From the NCBI RefSeq assembly GCF_000205025.1, contig NZ_GL883754.1:1-64000 (forward strand): a DNA stretch of 64,000 nucleotides. Direction: 5' to 3'. Below the pieces are notes generated by a model. The model had not been told where the DNA came from. It worked only from the letters and a program-made list of their open reading frames with translations, and made no database searches. Position numbers and translations under genes: made by a program. Numbering within the stretch: position 1 is the stretch's first letter; each line of letters starts with the position of its first letter. Positions 50,816 through 61,651 of this stretch are shown piece by piece. Source of the DNA: Parasutterella excrementihominis YIT 11859. GTDB taxonomy: Bacteria; Pseudomonadota; Gammaproteobacteria; Burkholderiales; Burkholderiaceae_F.

Positions 50816-51946
50816 TTAGGCTTTGAAGTCAACGAGAATACGCAGCATGCGGCGCAGCGGTTCGGCAGCGCCCCAAAGGAGCTGGTCGCCGACTGTGAAG
50901 GCAGTGACGTATTCCGGACCGAAATTCAGTTTGTGGATACGGCCGATAGGAACAGAAAGCGTTCCGGAGACCTTGGCCGGAGTCAGTTCATGAATAGAAT
51001 CTTCTTTGCGGTTCGGAATGACTTTAACCCACTGATTGGCTTCAGCAAGAAGTCTTTCGATTTCTTCGCAGGAAACATCTTTCTTCAGCTTGATCGTCAA
51101 AGCCTGAGAGTGGCAGCGCATGGATCCGACGCGAACGCACAAACCGTCAACGGGCATGCATCCGGGCTCTCCGATAGCGGGTTTGCCCAGAATCTTGTTA
51201 GCTTCGGCACCGCCCTTCCATTCTTCGCGGCTCTGTCCGTGTTCGACTTCTTTGTCGATCCAGGGGATCAGGCTGCCGGCAAGAGGTACACCGAAAGCTT
51301 TGTCGGGGAAGTCGGTAGAACGAAGTTCTTCGGTAACTTTGCGGTCGATGGCCAGAATGGCAGAGCGAGGATCCTTCAGATCTTCGGCAACAACGCCGTA
51401 AAGAGCACCCATCTGTTCGAGCAGTTCGCGCATATTGGGAGCACCGGCGCCGGAAGCGGCTTGGTAAGTCATGGAAGAAATCCATTCAACCAAATCAGCG
51501 CGGATCAAACCGTCTAAGGCCATCAGCATCAGGCTGACCGTGCAGTTGCCGCCGATGTAGTTCTTAACGCCTTCGCGCAAACCCTTCTGAATCACGTCCA
51601 TGTTCACGGGGTCGAGAACGATGATGGCGTCTTTTTCCATACGCAGCGTGGAAGCGGCATCAATCCAGTAGCCGTTCCAGCCTTTATCGCGAAGCGGTTT
51701 GAAGTGAGCTTTTGTCCAGTCACCGCCCTGGCAGGAAATGACTACGTCGCAGGCTGCCAATGCGTCCAGATCATTGGCATCTTTAAGAATAGGATCTGAA
51801 TTAGGGACTTCCGGTGCTTTGCCACCGGCGTTACTGGTAGAGAAGAATGTGGTGCTGACAAACTTAAAGTCGTCTTCCTGCTTCATTCTGTCCATCAACA
51901 CGGAGCCGACCATTCCCCGCCAGCCAACCATACCTAACTTCAACAT
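50816..51946 (-). CDS. asd: Aspartate-semialdehyde dehydrogenase
   Basis: Reduces aspartyl phosphate to the semialdehyde for lysine, threonine, methionine and diaminopimelate synthesis. The 376-residue protein begins [18 protein letters not shown] and has the nucleophilic Cys135 in GGNCTVSLM, with a substrate loop [21 protein letters not shown]. The ATG at 51946 has AGGAGA seven bases upstream. A start ten codons earlier lacks such a site. FimV, often next to asd in relatives, is absent. Confidence 0.95.
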   Translation of the reverse strand: MLKLGMVGWRGMVGSVLMDRMKQEDDFKFVSTTFFSTSNAGGKAPEVPNSDPILKDANDLDALAACDVVISCQGGDWTKAHFKPLRDKGWNGYWIDAASTLRMEKDAIIVLDPVNMDVIQKGLREGVKNYIGGNCTVSLMLMALDGLIRADLVEWISSMTYQAASGAGAPNMRELLEQMGALYGVVAEDLKDPRSAILAIDRKVTEELRSTDFPDKAFGVPLAGSLIPWIDKEVEHGQSREEWKGGAEANKILGKPAIGEPGCMPVDGLCVRVGSMRCHSQALTIKLKKDVSCEEIERLLAEANQWVKVIPNRKEDSIHELTPAKVSGTLSVPIGRIHKLNFGPEYVTAFTVGDQLLWGAAEPLRRMLRILVDFKA

Positions 51947-51982
51947 TTGTGTTTCTCCTATCGAGTAGTGCTTCACTTTGCT

Positions 51983-53053
51983 TTAGAGCGCGGCGACAAC
52001 CGCATCTCCCATTTCAGAACAGCTGACAAGCTTGCAGCCTTCGCTGCGGATGTCTCCCGTGCGGTATCCCTGAGCAAGAACTTTCTTAACCGCATTTTCA
52101 ATTCGGACTGCTGCTTCCTCCATTCCTAAAGAATAACGAAGCATCATGGCCGCTGACAAAATCTGGGCTAGAGGATTTGCAATGTTCTGGCCGGCAATGT
52201 CAGGTGCAGAACCGTGAGAAGGTTCGAAGAGGCCTTGTCCTTTCTCGTTCAAAGCGGCAGAAGCCAGCATACCGATGGAACCGGTAAGCATAGCGGCTTC
52301 ATCAGAAAGGATGTCGCCGAAAAGATTGCCGGTGACCATCACATCGATCTTCTTCGGAGCCTTAACAAGCTGCATGGCTGCGTTATCGACGTACATGTGT
52401 TCGAGAGTGACTTCCGGATATTCTTTGCTGACCTTGATCATGGTGTCACGCCAAACCTGGGAAGTTTCCAGAACATTGGCCTTGTCTACGCTGACAAGGT
52501 GTTTGCTGCGGCCCATCGCGGCCTTGAATGCGACGTGGGCAATTCTTTCAACTTCGGGAACAGCGTAACGCATCGTGTCAAAACCTTCTTCAGTACCTGC
52601 AAAAACACCGTCCGGGCTGATACGTTTGCCTCTGGGCTGGCCGAAATAAACGTCACCGGTGAGTTCGCGAACGAGCAGAAGATCCAGACCGGAAACAAGT
52701 TCGGGTTTCAGGGAAGAAGCAGCTGTGAGTTCCGGATAGCAAATGGCCGGACGAAGATTCACAAAAAGGCCTAAAGCTTTTCTTAAGCCGAGGATGGCCT
52801 GTTCGGGACGGAGATAGCGAGGCAGATTGTCATATTTGAAGTCACCGACTGCACCGAAAAGAACGGCATCGCTCTTCTTAGCGAGTTCCACGACTTCAGC
52901 GGGAAGAGGATGACCGAAAGCGGCGTAAGCGACACCGCCGACTAAGGCTTCCTCAAATTCCAGAGGAAGCTTGAGCGCCGTTAAAACTTTAAGGGCCTGG
53001 GCCATGATCTCGGGACCGATGCCGTCACCGGCGAGAACTGCAATTTTTTTCAT
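51983..53053 (-). CDS. leuB: 3-isopropylmalate dehydrogenase
   Basis: Third enzyme of leucine synthesis: NAD-dependent oxidation and decarboxylation of 3-isopropylmalate. The 356-residue protein has [17 protein letters not shown] at the start, the substrate loop [18 protein letters not shown] and the Asp ligands in [16 protein letters not shown]. It lies 25 bases after leuD. Confidence 0.96.
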   Translation of the reverse strand: MKKIAVLAGDGIGPEIMAQALKVLTALKLPLEFEEALVGGVAYAAFGHPLPAEVVELAKKSDAVLFGAVGDFKYDNLPRYLRPEQAILGLRKALGLFVNLRPAICYPELTAASSLKPELVSGLDLLLVRELTGDVYFGQPRGKRISPDGVFAGTEEGFDTMRYAVPEVERIAHVAFKAAMGRSKHLVSVDKANVLETSQVWRDTMIKVSKEYPEVTLEHMYVDNAAMQLVKAPKKIDVMVTGNLFGDILSDEAAMLTGSIGMLASAALNEKGQGLFEPSHGSAPDIAGQNIANPLAQILSAAMMLRYSLGMEEAAVRIENAVKKVLAQGYRTGDIRSEGCKLVSCSEMGDAVVAAL

Positions 53054-53078
53054 ATTGGTTTTCTTCTCTTAGGTTTGA

Positions 53079-53726
53079 TTAATAAATTGTTTTAGCGAGC
53101 CAGGGTTTCTGGTTCAGACGCTGCTGTTCAAATGCCTTGATTTCGTCAGCGTGCTGCAGCGTGATGCCGATATCGTCCAAGCCGTTCAGCAGGCAATAAC
53201 GGCGGAATTCAGGAACTTCGAATTCATGGCGTTTGCCGTTGGGTTCAATCACAACGCGGTTGACCAGGTCGACGGAGAGCTGATAGCCGTTGTTTGCTTT
53301 GATTTCATCAAACAAGTAGTCAACCACAAACTCCGGCAAACTGATCGGGAGCAAACCGTTCTTAAATGCGTTGTTGTAGAAAATATCGGCAAAGCTCGGT
53401 GCGATGACCACTCTGAAGCCATACTGCGTCAGCGCCCAAGCCGCGTGTTCGCGGGATGAGCCGCAACCGAAATTCTTGCGCGCCAGCAAAATCGTGGAAC
53501 CTTGGTAGCGAGGCTGGTTCAAAACGAAATCCGGATTGATCTTGCGGGTGGCAGGATCCATCCCCGGTTCGCCTTTATCGAGGTAACGCCATTCATCAAA
53601 AAGGTTCGGACCGTAACCGGTGCGGTAAATTGACTTTAAAAACTGTTTCGGAATTATGGCATCGGTGTCGACATTAGAGCGGTCTAAGGGAGCGACAATG
53701 CCTTGAAGAACTGTGAATTTTTCCAT
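53079..53726 (-). CDS. leuD: Isopropylmalate isomerase small subunit
   Basis: Swivel-domain subunit that completes the isomerase with LeuC. The 215-residue protein has the family opening [22 protein letters not shown] and the substrate loop [25 protein letters not shown] precedes the ATG. It lies 11 bases after leuC. Confidence 0.96.
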   Translation of the reverse strand: MEKFTVLQGIVAPLDRSNVDTDAIIPKQFLKSIYRTGYGPNLFDEWRYLDKGEPGMDPATRKINPDFVLNQPRYQGSTILLARKNFGCGSSREHAAWALTQYGFRVVIAPSFADIFYNNAFKNGLLPISLPEFVVDYLFDEIKANNGYQLSVDLVNRVVIEPNGKRHEFEVPEFRRYCLLNGLDDIGITLQHADEIKAFEQQRLNQKPWLAKTIY

Positions 53727-53737
53727 TTCTGCCTCTC

Positions 53738-55174
53738 TTAGAAAAGTTTGCGCACATCAACAAAATGACCTTCGATGGCTGCCGCAGCGGCCATGGCCGG
53801 AGAGCAAAGATGCGTGCGGCTCTTATTGCCTTGGCGCCCTTCGAAGTTTCGGTTGCTGGTTGAGGCACAGCGGTCGCCCGGCTCTAAGCGGTCGGCATTC
53901 ATCGCCAAACACATCGAGCAGCCCGGACGGCGCCACTGGAATCCGGCTTCAATAAAAATCTTGTCCAGCCCTTCATCCTCGGCCTGCTCTCTGACGAGTC
54001 CGGATCCCGGAACCACCAGAGCCTGTTTAACCGTAGGAGCCACTTTCTTACCAAGCTTGCGCACCACATAAGCAGCGGCTCGAATATCTTCAATACGGCC
54101 GTTCGTGCAAGAACCGATAAAGACGTTGTTCGGAGCGATCGAAGTCATCGGTGTACCGGGCTTCAAATCCATGTATTGATAAGCGCGTTCCCAGCCCTCA
54201 CGTTTGACGAGATCTTTTTGATCTTCGGGAATCGGTGTGCAGCCGGTGATCGGTGCGACCATCTCGGGAGAAGTTCCCCATGTGACCATCGGAACGACGT
54301 CTTCTGCCTGAAGGTTGACTTCGATACTAAACTTGGCGCCTTCGTCCGAATGAAGTGTCTTCCAGTATTCGATGGCCTGATCCAGAAGCTCGCCTTCCGG
54401 AGCCAGAGGACGGCCCTTCATGTATTCAATCGTTTTATCATCACAGGCGACTAACCCGCAGCGCGCACCGGCTTCGATGGCCATATTGCAGAGCGTCATG
54501 CGGCCTTCCATAGAGAGCGCACGAATTGCAGGGCCGTCAAACTCAATGGCGCACCCTGTTCCGCCGGCCGTTCCGATCTTGCCGATAATGTAGAGCGCAA
54601 GATCCTTAGCAAAAACGCCGGGCTGCAGTTTGCCTTCCACATGCACGCGCATGTTTTTCATTTTCTTCGTGAGCAGCGTCTGGGTTGCCATCACGTGCTC
54701 AACTTCACTCGTTCCGATACCGAAGGCAATTGCTGCGCAAGCTCCGTGGGTGCTCGTGTGAGAGTCACCGCAAACGACAGTCATGCCGGGAAGCGTTGCA
54801 CCCTCTTCCGGTCCCATAACGTGGATGACGCCCTGTCCGCGGGACAGGAACGGGAAAAACGCCGCACATCCGTTTTGACGAATGTTTTCATCCAATGTCG
54901 TGACCTGCAGCTTGGAGATCGGATCAGTAATGCCCTCCATTCCGGCTTCCCAACCGGTCGTCGGTGTGTTGTGATCGGCTGTGGCCACAATCGAGCTCTT
55001 GCGCCACAAAGGACGGTTGTTCATGCGCAGTCCCTCAAAAGCCTGGGCACTGGTCACTTCGTGGACCAGATGACGGTCGATGTAGAGGGTTGCAGTGCCG
55101 TCTTCTTCCATTCGGACGACGTGTTCGTCAAAGATTTTGTCGTAGAGTGTTTTAGGAGATTCCGGTGTTCTCAT
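53738..55174 (-). CDS. leuC: Isopropylmalate isomerase large subunit
   Basis: Isomerises 2- to 3-isopropylmalate using a [4Fe-4S] cluster. The 478-residue protein has the aconitase-family pattern: [22 protein letters not shown], the first cluster cysteine in [13 protein letters not shown], and the pair in CSMCLAMN. It is the first gene of a ten-gene minus-strand block through purF. I saw no leucine-rich leader peptide upstream. Confidence 0.96.
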   Translation of the reverse strand: MRTPESPKTLYDKIFDEHVVRMEEDGTATLYIDRHLVHEVTSAQAFEGLRMNNRPLWRKSSIVATADHNTPTTGWEAGMEGITDPISKLQVTTLDENIRQNGCAAFFPFLSRGQGVIHVMGPEEGATLPGMTVVCGDSHTSTHGACAAIAFGIGTSEVEHVMATQTLLTKKMKNMRVHVEGKLQPGVFAKDLALYIIGKIGTAGGTGCAIEFDGPAIRALSMEGRMTLCNMAIEAGARCGLVACDDKTIEYMKGRPLAPEGELLDQAIEYWKTLHSDEGAKFSIEVNLQAEDVVPMVTWGTSPEMVAPITGCTPIPEDQKDLVKREGWERAYQYMDLKPGTPMTSIAPNNVFIGSCTNGRIEDIRAAAYVVRKLGKKVAPTVKQALVVPGSGLVREQAEDEGLDKIFIEAGFQWRRPGCSMCLAMNADRLEPGDRCASTSNRNFEGRQGNKSRTHLCSPAMAAAAAIEGHFVDVRKLF

Positions 55175-55565
55175 TTCTTACTGGTATCACTAAATTTTTG
55201 AAGTAATTCTTTGAGTATGCCACCGAAAAGCACGGCGAATAAAAATCTGTAAGATTTTCTGACTGTCTTCGGTCAGCAATTTCACCGAGACGCTAACGAA
55301 TTCCGAAATTTTTAATTTTTTTGCGATTTTTTTCGCACCCTTCCGTTGACGGATGGTATGAGCAATTAGAATGGAGGGCTGAGTGTTTGTCCTGCAGTGC
55401 TTTTCCGCATTGCGGAACGTAAAAGTCCTACTCGGTTTCTTCTTTGAGATCTCTTAGATGTCAATACAGCCGCCATGATAAAAAACATCCGGCCCTGAGC
55501 TCAGTATAAGCAAACCAGGTACGTCTTGAGCGCTCTCGTTTCCAATCGCTTAATTTCACTATCAA
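55175..55565. promoter_or_regulatory. Divergent region between leuC and the AGCS symporter
   Basis: No gene is seen in 391 bases. The leuC side holds a CTGAC/GTCAG hairpin (about 55260) and a GCG/CGC-flanked T tract. The symporter side holds TTGACG (55346-55351) and the 12-mer ATTAGAATGGAG (55365-55376), whose TAGAAT lies only 15 bases on. A TTCCGC/GCGGAA hairpin sits at 55403-55417. The promoter call is weak. Confidence 0.35.
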
Positions 55566-56999
55566 ATGGACTGGTTCGCCTCAATCGTTTCTTCTTTAAA
55601 CAACGTCCTTTGGTCCTACGTCCTGATCGGACTTCTGATCTGCGTCGGCCTTTGGTTCACCTTCTGCACTCGTTTTGTCCAGATTACCAACGTCAGAGAA
55701 ATGTTCCGCTGTGTTCTGGAAGGGTCCCGCACTCCAAGGCCTGAAGGACACATCTCTCCCTTCCAGGCTTTTTGTATTTCCACCGCCTCCCGCGTCGGCG
55801 TCGGCAATATTGCCGGTATTGCTATCGCTGTCGTTACCGGCGGTCCAGGCGCCATCTTCTGGATGTGGGTCATTGCCACATTAGGCGCAGCCAGCGGATT
55901 TATTGAGTCCACACTGGCTCAGATTTATAAGGTAAAGAAACCCGGCGGGGGTTTCATGGGCGGCCCTGCTTACTACATCAAGAACGCTTTAGGTTCGCCT
56001 TTCTGGGCCGGTGTGTTCGCCGTGTTGATATCCGTCACTTATGCCTTAATCTTCAATTCCGTCCAGGCCAATACGATTTCTCTGTCCATTGAAACCACGA
56101 CGGGACTTAAGCCCGCTTACACCGGAATGATCCTTGCCGTTCTTACCGGCTTAGTGATCTTCGGCGGCATGACCCGTATCGCCAAGGTTGCCAGCTTTAT
56201 GGTTCCTTTCATGGCCGGCGCATACCTGCTGCTTGCTTTTGTCGTGACCTGCATGAACATCACGGAAATCCCTCGCGTTCTGCTCATGATCGTGACCAAG
56301 GCCTTCAGCTTTGACTCCATCACAGGTGCTGCCATCGGTGTTGCCTTGATGACCGGTATTAAACGCGGTCTCTTCTCGAACGAAGCCGGTATGGGTGCGG
56401 TTCCGAATGCTGCCGCAGCAGCGGACGCCTCTCACCCGGTAAAACAAGGTCTGATCCAGGCAATGGGCGTTTACTTCGACACACTGTTTGTCTGCACTGC
56501 CTCCGCAATGCTGGTTCTTCTTTCTCCGGAATGGATGATGGGTTCCAAGCTGACAGGTATTGCACTGGTTCAGAAATCCGTTGCCGGCCAGCTCGGTGAA
56601 TGGACAAACTTCTTCATGACCGTCATCGTGCTGTTCTTTGCCTTCAGCTCCATTATCGGCAACTATTTCTACGGCGAAATGAACATGCCGTTCATTTCTA
56701 AGAGCAAATATGCGATGCCGATTTTCCGAGTATTCGTTGTCGTGATGGTCTTCGTTGGTTCAGTCGCTTCACTCTCATTAGTTTGGGATTTGGCTGACCT
56801 GTTCATGGCTTTGATGGCTATCGTGAACTTGGTTGCTATCTTCATGCTCGGCAAATACGCCATTGCGGCTTTACGCGATTACAACGCGCAGAAACGCAGA
56901 GGCATTTTGGATCCGATCTTTGATCCCAGAATTCTTCCCGACAAGAAAGGCGTTCACTGCTGGCCGCGAGACGAAGATCGCCGCAGAAAGGCCAATTAA
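55566..56999 (+). CDS. Alanine/glycine:cation symporter (AGCS family)
   Basis: A 477-residue sodium- or proton-coupled amino acid importer with about eleven helices. It has the family signature SRVGVGNIAGIAIAVVTGGPGAIFWMW (given here across two neighbouring pieces of residues 75-101) and GLFSNEAGMGAVPNAAAAAD near 275. The substrate is likely alanine or glycine. The ATG has no clear Shine-Dalgarno sequence; the start was chosen for the typical N-terminus. It stands alone with its own terminator. Confidence 0.92.
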   Translation: MDWFASIVSSLNNVLWSYVLIGLLICVGLWFTFCTRFVQITNVREMFRCVLEGSRTPRPEGHISPFQAFCISTASRVGVGNIAGIAIAVVTGGPGAIFWMWVIATLGAASGFIESTLAQIYKVKKPGGGFMGGPAYYIKNALGSPFWAGVFAVLISVTYALIFNSVQANTISLSIETTTGLKPAYTGMILAVLTGLVIFGGMTRIAKVASFMVPFMAGAYLLLAFVVTCMNITEIPRVLLMIVTKAFSFDSITGAAIGVALMTGIKRGLFSNEAGMGAVPNAAAAADASHPVKQGLIQAMGVYFDTLFVCTASAMLVLLSPEWMMGSKLTGIALVQKSVAGQLGEWTNFFMTVIVLFFAFSSIIGNYFYGEMNMPFISKSKYAMPIFRVFVVVMVFVGSVASLSLVWDLADLFMALMAIVNLVAIFMLGKYAIAALRDYNAQKRRGILDPIFDPRILPDKKGVHCWPRDEDRRRKAN

Positions 57000-57005
57000 G
57001 TTTGA

Positions 57006-57037
57006 AATCGGGACCGTTTAGGTCCCGTTTCTATTTT
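57006..57037 (+). terminator. Terminator after the AGCS symporter
   Basis: A perfect seven-base stem CGGGACC/GGTCCCG (57009-57015 with 57021-57027) with a five-base loop is followed by TTTCTATTTTT. Confidence 0.85.
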
Positions 57038-57044
57038 TAGAAGC

Positions 57045-58118
57045 TCAAATTCTGCCGCACTGGCCCCTTTGAGCCATTACTTGATCAATCAATACTAAAG
57101 CTGTCAGCGCCTCTAAGATCGGTGTCGCACGAATACCGACACACGGGTCATGTCTGCCTTTAGTCGAGACGATCGTATCTTTGCCGTCGACGGTCAGCGT
57201 CGACATTTCCTGACGAATCGAAGGCGTCGGTTTTATCGCCACTCGAGCGGTAATCGGGGCCCCTGTGGAAATTCCGCCTAAGATGCCGCCCGCATGGTTG
57301 CTAGCAAAGCCGTTTTCGTATTGCGTACCCATACGATCCGCGTTCAGACTTCCTCGACTGCCTACAACTTCAAATCCGTCTCCGATCTCAACACCTTTTA
57401 CCGCATTCAAACCCATGAAGGCATAGGCTAAACAAGCATCCAGTCTTCGGTAAACGGGTTCTCCGAGTCCGGGAGGAACACCCTGTGCTTCAACATAGAT
57501 TTCACTTCCGGCAGAGTCTCCGGCCCGACGAAGCTCATCCATACAAGCTTCCAATTCAGGAACTTTTTCCGGATCTGCGGTGAAGAAGGGATTGTTGTCT
57601 GGCGCCGTCCAATCCTTAACTTCCAGCGGGATCCCGCCCAAGTTAATCAGACAAGCGCGAATCTTTATATTTAGATTTTCTTCAAGCCATTTCTTAGCAA
57701 CAGCTCCTGCTGCGACCGTCGGGGCTGTGAGACGAGCTGAGCTTCTGCCGCCCCCGCGGGGATCACGGATTCCGAATTTTTTGTAATAGGTGTAATCAGC
57801 GTGGGCCGGTCGGAACAAATTTTCGATTGCAGAATAGTCTTTACTTCTCTGATCTTCGTTTCTAATCAGCAATGCAATCGGAGTTCCGGTGGTTTTGCCC
57901 TGATAAACCCCGGAGAGGATTTCAACCGTGTCACTTTCTTTGCGCTGAGTGACATGACGTGACGTTCCGGGACGTCTCCGATCAAGCTCTTTTTGGATAT
58001 CTTCCTGACTTAACTCCATGCCCGGAGGACAGCCGTCGATCACACAACCGATAGCCGGTCCGTGAGACTCGCCAAAATTAATCACAGAAAAGTATTCGCC
58101 CAAACGTGAACCCGGCAT
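57045..58118 (-). CDS. aroC: Chorismate synthase
   Basis: Final shikimate-pathway step, 5-enolpyruvylshikimate-3-phosphate to chorismate, using reduced FMN. The protein, about 357 residues, has the three signatures [34 protein letters not shown] and [19 protein letters not shown]. The start at 58118 has GAGGAA six bases upstream and gives the normal length. The frame stays open 88 codons further but has no family match there. Confidence 0.96.
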   Translation of the reverse strand: MPGSRLGEYFSVINFGESHGPAIGCVIDGCPPGMELSQEDIQKELDRRRPGTSRHVTQRKESDTVEILSGVYQGKTTGTPIALLIRNEDQRSKDYSAIENLFRPAHADYTYYKKFGIRDPRGGGRSSARLTAPTVAAGAVAKKWLEENLNIKIRACLINLGGIPLEVKDWTAPDNNPFFTADPEKVPELEACMDELRRAGDSAGSEIYVEAQGVPPGLGEPVYRRLDACLAYAFMGLNAVKGVEIGDGFEVVGSRGSLNADRMGTQYENGFASNHAGGILGGISTGAPITARVAIKPTPSIRQEMSTLTVDGKDTIVSTKGRHDPCVGIRATPILEALTALVLIDQVMAQRGQCGRI

Positions 58119-58217
58119 TGAAAATTCCTCGAAGTTATGCTCCTTTTTGGGAGCGGAACGTAAAAAATTGTATCCCAAACACGTAGAATTTCTGATGTCA
58201 ATTGATGAGTAAATCGT

Positions 58218-58748
58218 ATGGAAAAGCTTTTTGTCAATATTCGCAAAGCTGAACCGGCCGACATCGGCGGGATCGCCAGTATTTACGAACAAGCCGTTTT
58301 GCTTGGTACCGCCAGCTTTGAAGTCACGCCTCCTTCCGAAGAGGAAATGCTCTCTCGCATGCAGACAATTGAAGCCGGGCACTATCCGTATTTAGTCGCA
58401 GAGCTGGAACATCAAATCCTGGGATTTGCCTACGCCGGTCAGTACCGCCCGAGAAAGGCTTATCGCTACACGGTGGAAGACTCAATTTATGTTCATCCGG
58501 AATGCCGCAGATTAGGCGTAGGCACGCAGCTTCTGACCTCGCTCATTGCTGAGTGCGACCTCCGGGGCTTCAGGGAAATGATCGCCGTGATAGGTGACTC
58601 CGAAAATACGGCTTCCATCAAACTGCACGAACATTGCGGATTCCGTCATGTCGGCGTCCTCAAAAACGTTGGTTATAAATTCGATCGATGGCTGGATTCC
58701 GTCCTGATGCAAAGAACGCTCGCCGGCGGCGATACAATGAACTGTTGA
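58218..58748 (+). CDS. GNAT N-acetyltransferase (phosphinothricin/methionine sulfoximine type)
   Basis: A 176-residue acetyltransferase of the Pat/MnaT group, which acetylates amino-group toxins or related amino acids using acetyl-CoA. It has [23 protein letters not shown] at the start, [20 protein letters not shown] (cofactor loop) near 95, and [31 protein letters not shown] at the end. The real substrate is unknown. It is divergent from aroC and 24 bases before a small acidic protein gene. Confidence 0.88.
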   Translation: MEKLFVNIRKAEPADIGGIASIYEQAVLLGTASFEVTPPSEEEMLSRMQTIEAGHYPYLVAELEHQILGFAYAGQYRPRKAYRYTVEDSIYVHPECRRLGVGTQLLTSLIAECDLRGFREMIAVIGDSENTASIKLHEHCGFRHVGVLKNVGYKFDRWLDSVLMQRTLAGGDTMNC

Positions 58749-58772
58749 ACTCAGAACAAATAAGAGGCGCAA

Positions 58773-59081
58773 ATGAGTGAAGAACAACTTGAATACGACC
58801 CCGAGTGGACGCTTGCAACACTGAATGACGCTAAAGAAGCTTTGGAAGATCTGATCGCTCAGGTCGAAGACAGTCCCGAAGAAGTCAAAGAAATCTTGGA
58901 AGAAAACATCGCCAACGTCTACGCAAAGCTGAACTATGCATTCAACAGCGCCAAAGACGGCCCCGACGCCCTTCTGTCCATGCCGGACGATGAACTCGTT
59001 GCATTCCCATCCGTCTTGCCTTTGAAGCACAAGGTTGAATTCGAAGAAAAAGACGAAGAAAAACCAGACGAAGTACAGTAA
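58773..59081 (+). CDS. Small acidic protein, unrecognised
   Basis: A 102-residue, strongly acidic protein, largely helical (TLNDAKEALEDLIAQVEDSPEEVKEILEENIANVYAKLNYAFNS split over residues 17-60). I do not recognise a named family. A good AGAGGCG lies just before the ATG and a terminator follows. It probably shares a transcript with the acetyltransferase upstream. Confidence 0.7.
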   Translation: MSEEQLEYDPEWTLATLNDAKEALEDLIAQVEDSPEEVKEILEENIANVYAKLNYAFNSAKDGPDALLSMPDDELVAFPSVLPLKHKVEFEEKDEEKPDEVQ

Positions 59082-59090
59082 CCGCAAGAA

Positions 59091-59126
59091 CAACGGCTTG
59101 CTCTATCAACTAAGCAAGCCGTTTTC
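59091..59126 (+). terminator. Terminator after the small acidic protein gene
   Basis: A perfect ten-base stem AACGGCTTGC/GCAAGCCGTT (59092-59101 with 59114-59123) is followed by TTTTC. It lies between convergent genes. Confidence 0.8.
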
Positions 59127-59147
59127 ATTTGTGAAAGCTCCAGCGGA

Positions 59148-60698
59148 TCAGTCGACTTCGCTGGCCTTCAAGTCAGATAAACGATAGCCGCAAACCGCCA
59201 GCGTACCGATGTAAAGCACGGCTGCACCCGCAACCACGCCGAGCACGAGACCCAATTTAACCGCCCAGGGATATGCCATCTGCGTCCAGTCACAATAATG
59301 CTGAATAACTAAAAGATAAGCTGTCAAAAGAACGCTTCCGAGAATCACCGTAAGGAAGAGTTTTTTCCAGCCGGCAAGCGGCGTAAACACACCGCGGCGA
59401 CGCAGGATAATCAATAAACAGCAGGCATTAAAGCAGGCACCGAGACCCACGGAAAGCGCCAAACCTGCATGAGAAAACAGCGGAACGTTCACTAAGTTAA
59501 AGATCTGCGTCACGATTAAAGCAGCGCAGGCAACCTTAACGGGTGTCTTAATGTCCTTCTGGGCATAAAAGCCCGGCGCCAGGATTTTGATTCCGATCAG
59601 ACCGATCAATCCGATGGAGTAACCCATCACGGCAGTCGCAGTCTGATAAACATCATTCACATTAAAACGGCTGCTTTGAAACAGCACGGATACCAGTCCT
59701 TCCCCGAGAAGCGCTAAGCCGATGGCCGCAGGAACGGCAAAAGCCACCACGAGCTTCAAGCCCCAATCGAGCAGTGCGTTATAGCGATCCGTCATGCCCT
59801 TGGCGAAAGCCGCTGACAAGCTCGGCAAAAGAACCGTACCCAGCGCAACGCCGAGCAGCGCTGTCGGGAATTCCATCAGACGGTCGGCATAGGCCAGCCA
59901 AGTCACCGAGCCTTCGGCAAGAAAAGACGCGATATTCGTGTTAATCAAGATCGAGATCTGCGCGACACCTACCGCAAAGAGTGCCGGCACCATGAGCTTC
60001 AATACTCGTCTGACCGACGGGTCTTTCATGGCTTTAAACGGATTCACAAATCTCGGCAGCAAGTGGAGCTTAGCAAGCTGCGGAATCTGCACCGCCAGCT
60101 GCAGGAAACCGCCTGCCATCACGCCGACCGCTAAGGCGTAAATCGGCTGATCAAACAACGGCGCAACAAACAATGTCGCGGTGATCAAAGAAAGGTTGAG
60201 AAGAATCGGAACGGCCGCTGGAATCGCAAAATGCTTCCAGGTGTTGAGTACCGAAGAACTCAAAGCCACCAAAGACATAAAGAATATGTAAGGAAACATA
60301 TAGCGCGTCAGGCGCGTTGCCGTATCAAAGGTAGCCGGTTCTTCCACAAGACCGGAAGCAATCACAAACACGAGGATCGGAGCAGCAATGACGCCTAAAA
60401 TGCTGACGCAAAGAACAATGAATCCGAGAAGAGAGGCAACTTTATCGATAAAGGACTTCGTTTCTTCCGCAGAACGATTGCTCTTCACATCTGCCAGCAT
60501 CGGCACAAAGGCCTGCTGGAAAGCACCTTCTGCAAAAAGACGTCTCAATAGGTTCGGTAATCGAAATGCAACGTAATATGCGTCCGTGTCACCGCTGACA
60601 CCAAAGACACGGGCAATCAAAATATCCCGGATCAAACCTGTGATTCGGGACAAAAGCGTCATTGCCGAAATAACGGCTGCATTACGGAAAATACTCAC
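59148..60698 (-). CDS. murJ: Lipid II flippase MurJ
   Basis: Flips the peptidoglycan precursor lipid II to the periplasm. The protein, about 516 residues, has fourteen hydrophobic helices and the family opening NAAVISAMTLLSRITGLIRDILIARVFG, with FRLPNLLRRLFAEGAFQQAFVP soon after (each given as pieces of a longer segment). I place the start at the GTG at 60698, which yields the usual N-terminus; a start 11 codons earlier adds a segment without family match. It is divergent from rpsT, a common betaproteobacterial arrangement. Confidence 0.95.
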   Translation of the reverse strand: MSIFRNAAVISAMTLLSRITGLIRDILIARVFGVSGDTDAYYVAFRLPNLLRRLFAEGAFQQAFVPMLADVKSNRSAEETKSFIDKVASLLGFIVLCVSILGVIAAPILVFVIASGLVEEPATFDTATRLTRYMFPYIFFMSLVALSSSVLNTWKHFAIPAAVPILLNLSLITATLFVAPLFDQPIYALAVGVMAGGFLQLAVQIPQLAKLHLLPRFVNPFKAMKDPSVRRVLKLMVPALFAVGVAQISILINTNIASFLAEGSVTWLAYADRLMEFPTALLGVALGTVLLPSLSAAFAKGMTDRYNALLDWGLKLVVAFAVPAAIGLALLGEGLVSVLFQSSRFNVNDVYQTATAVMGYSIGLIGLIGIKILAPGFYAQKDIKTPVKVACAALIVTQIFNLVNVPLFSHAGLALSVGLGACFNACCLLIILRRRGVFTPLAGWKKLFLTVILGSVLLTAYLLVIQHYCDWTQMAYPWAVKLGLVLGVVAGAAVLYIGTLAVCGYRLSDLKASEVD

Positions 60699-60791
60699 TG
60701 CGATCTCGAAAAGAAAAAAGCCTGAAATCAACTGGATTCAGGTCAGTCAAAATTCTATCAGCCGAACGCCAGAGCGGCATAAGTTTGCGGT

Positions 60792-60820
60792 TGAAAACAA
60801 AAGAGATTTTCCGTATAATT
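60792..60820 (+). promoter_or_regulatory. Sigma-70 promoter of rpsT
   Basis: TTGAAA (60792-60797) and a perfect TATAAT (60815-60820) are 17 bases apart. Transcription would begin near 60827. The leader then has an ATTCGGT/ACCGAAT hairpin (about 60835-60854), where S20 might bind to control its own synthesis. Confidence 0.8.
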
Positions 60821-60955
60821 CTGCACTTTCGTGGGATTCGGTTCGAGGACCGAATTACCTTATTTGTTTAACCAAACCGGCCGAGCCCGTAGTATTGCTA
60901 GTGGCGACCGGTAAAGTAAGAAAACTCGCCACTCGCATAGGCAAGGAAAGAAACA

Positions 60956-61219
60956 ATGGCAAATTCTAAGCAAGCTCGCAAGCGCGCTATCCAGGCAGTT
61001 GCTCGCAACAAGCACCTCTCTGCACAGCGTTCTCGCTATCGCACAGCTATCAAGAACGTTCGCAAGGCTATTCTCGCCGGCGACAAAGCTGCTGCTCAGA
61101 CTCTCTACGTCACAGCTCAGTCTGTGATCGACTCTATGGCTGACAAAGGTGTTCTTCATAAGAACGCCGCTGCTCGTCATAAGAGCCGCCTGGTTGTTGC
61201 TATCAAGGCAATGGCCTAA
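60956..61219 (+). CDS. rpsT: 30S ribosomal protein S20
   Basis: S20 is a primary 16S rRNA-binding protein. The 87-residue product is highly basic and helical, with [19 protein letters not shown] at the start and [17 protein letters not shown] near the end. It stands alone between a strong promoter and a terminator. Confidence 0.97.
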   Translation: MANSKQARKRAIQAVARNKHLSAQRSRYRTAIKNVRKAILAGDKAAAQTLYVTAQSVIDSMADKGVLHKNAAARHKSRLVVAIKAMA

Positions 61220-61651
61220 TCAATCTTTTCCGTCTGCTTCGCTCTGAAGCAGAGCAAAGATTCCAAAAGCTCGGGAAAATTTCCCGGGCTTTTTTGTTAT
61301 CTGTTATTGCAAAATACCATCGGGAGAAACCGCAAGAGTCTTATCATTTTTGATAGCGTCCTTTAATTTTTTAGGCAAAATTTAATCTAAATTACCTAGG
61401 TATTTTTACTTATATTATCTAAAATTTAAATTTATAAAAATCCCTTTTTAGGGCCTTGTCTCTCTTGACTTTTCTCATCTTTGACAAGCTCTCTCAATTT
61501 TGATCGTCCTGGGTTTGTTCTAATCCTTTTTCTCGACATCCCATAATGACGCGGTAGCGATCTTTTTTCCTTTGTTGAAAATAGTTTTTAAGTCGTCGGA
61601 ACATACCATCAAAACCGACGCGCCACTCTACCCCAAGAGGAGAATTCAACA
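61220..61651 (+). promoter_or_regulatory. rpsT terminator and AT-rich region before the molybdoenzyme
   Basis: The 432-base gap holds the rpsT terminator (61268-61296), then a very AT-rich stretch (61360-61450) with an ACCTAGGT palindrome at 61394-61401. Two TTGAC boxes near 61465 and 61482 lack a matching -10. A good AGAGGAG precedes the next gene. I found no FNR-type box. Confidence 0.35.
61268..61296 (+). terminator. Terminator after rpsT
   Basis: An eleven-pair stem (61268-61278 with 61280-61290, one G-T pair) is followed by six T. Confidence 0.85.

Noticed and set aside
58119-58382. N-terminal extension of chorismate synthase by 88 codons
   Set aside because: No family match there. GAGGAA before the ATG at 58118 marks the real start, and the extension overlaps the divergent acetyltransferase gene.
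60835-60854. GGTTCGA resembling a tRNA T-loop
   Set aside because: No cloverleaf can be built around it. It is the loop of a leader hairpin before rpsT.
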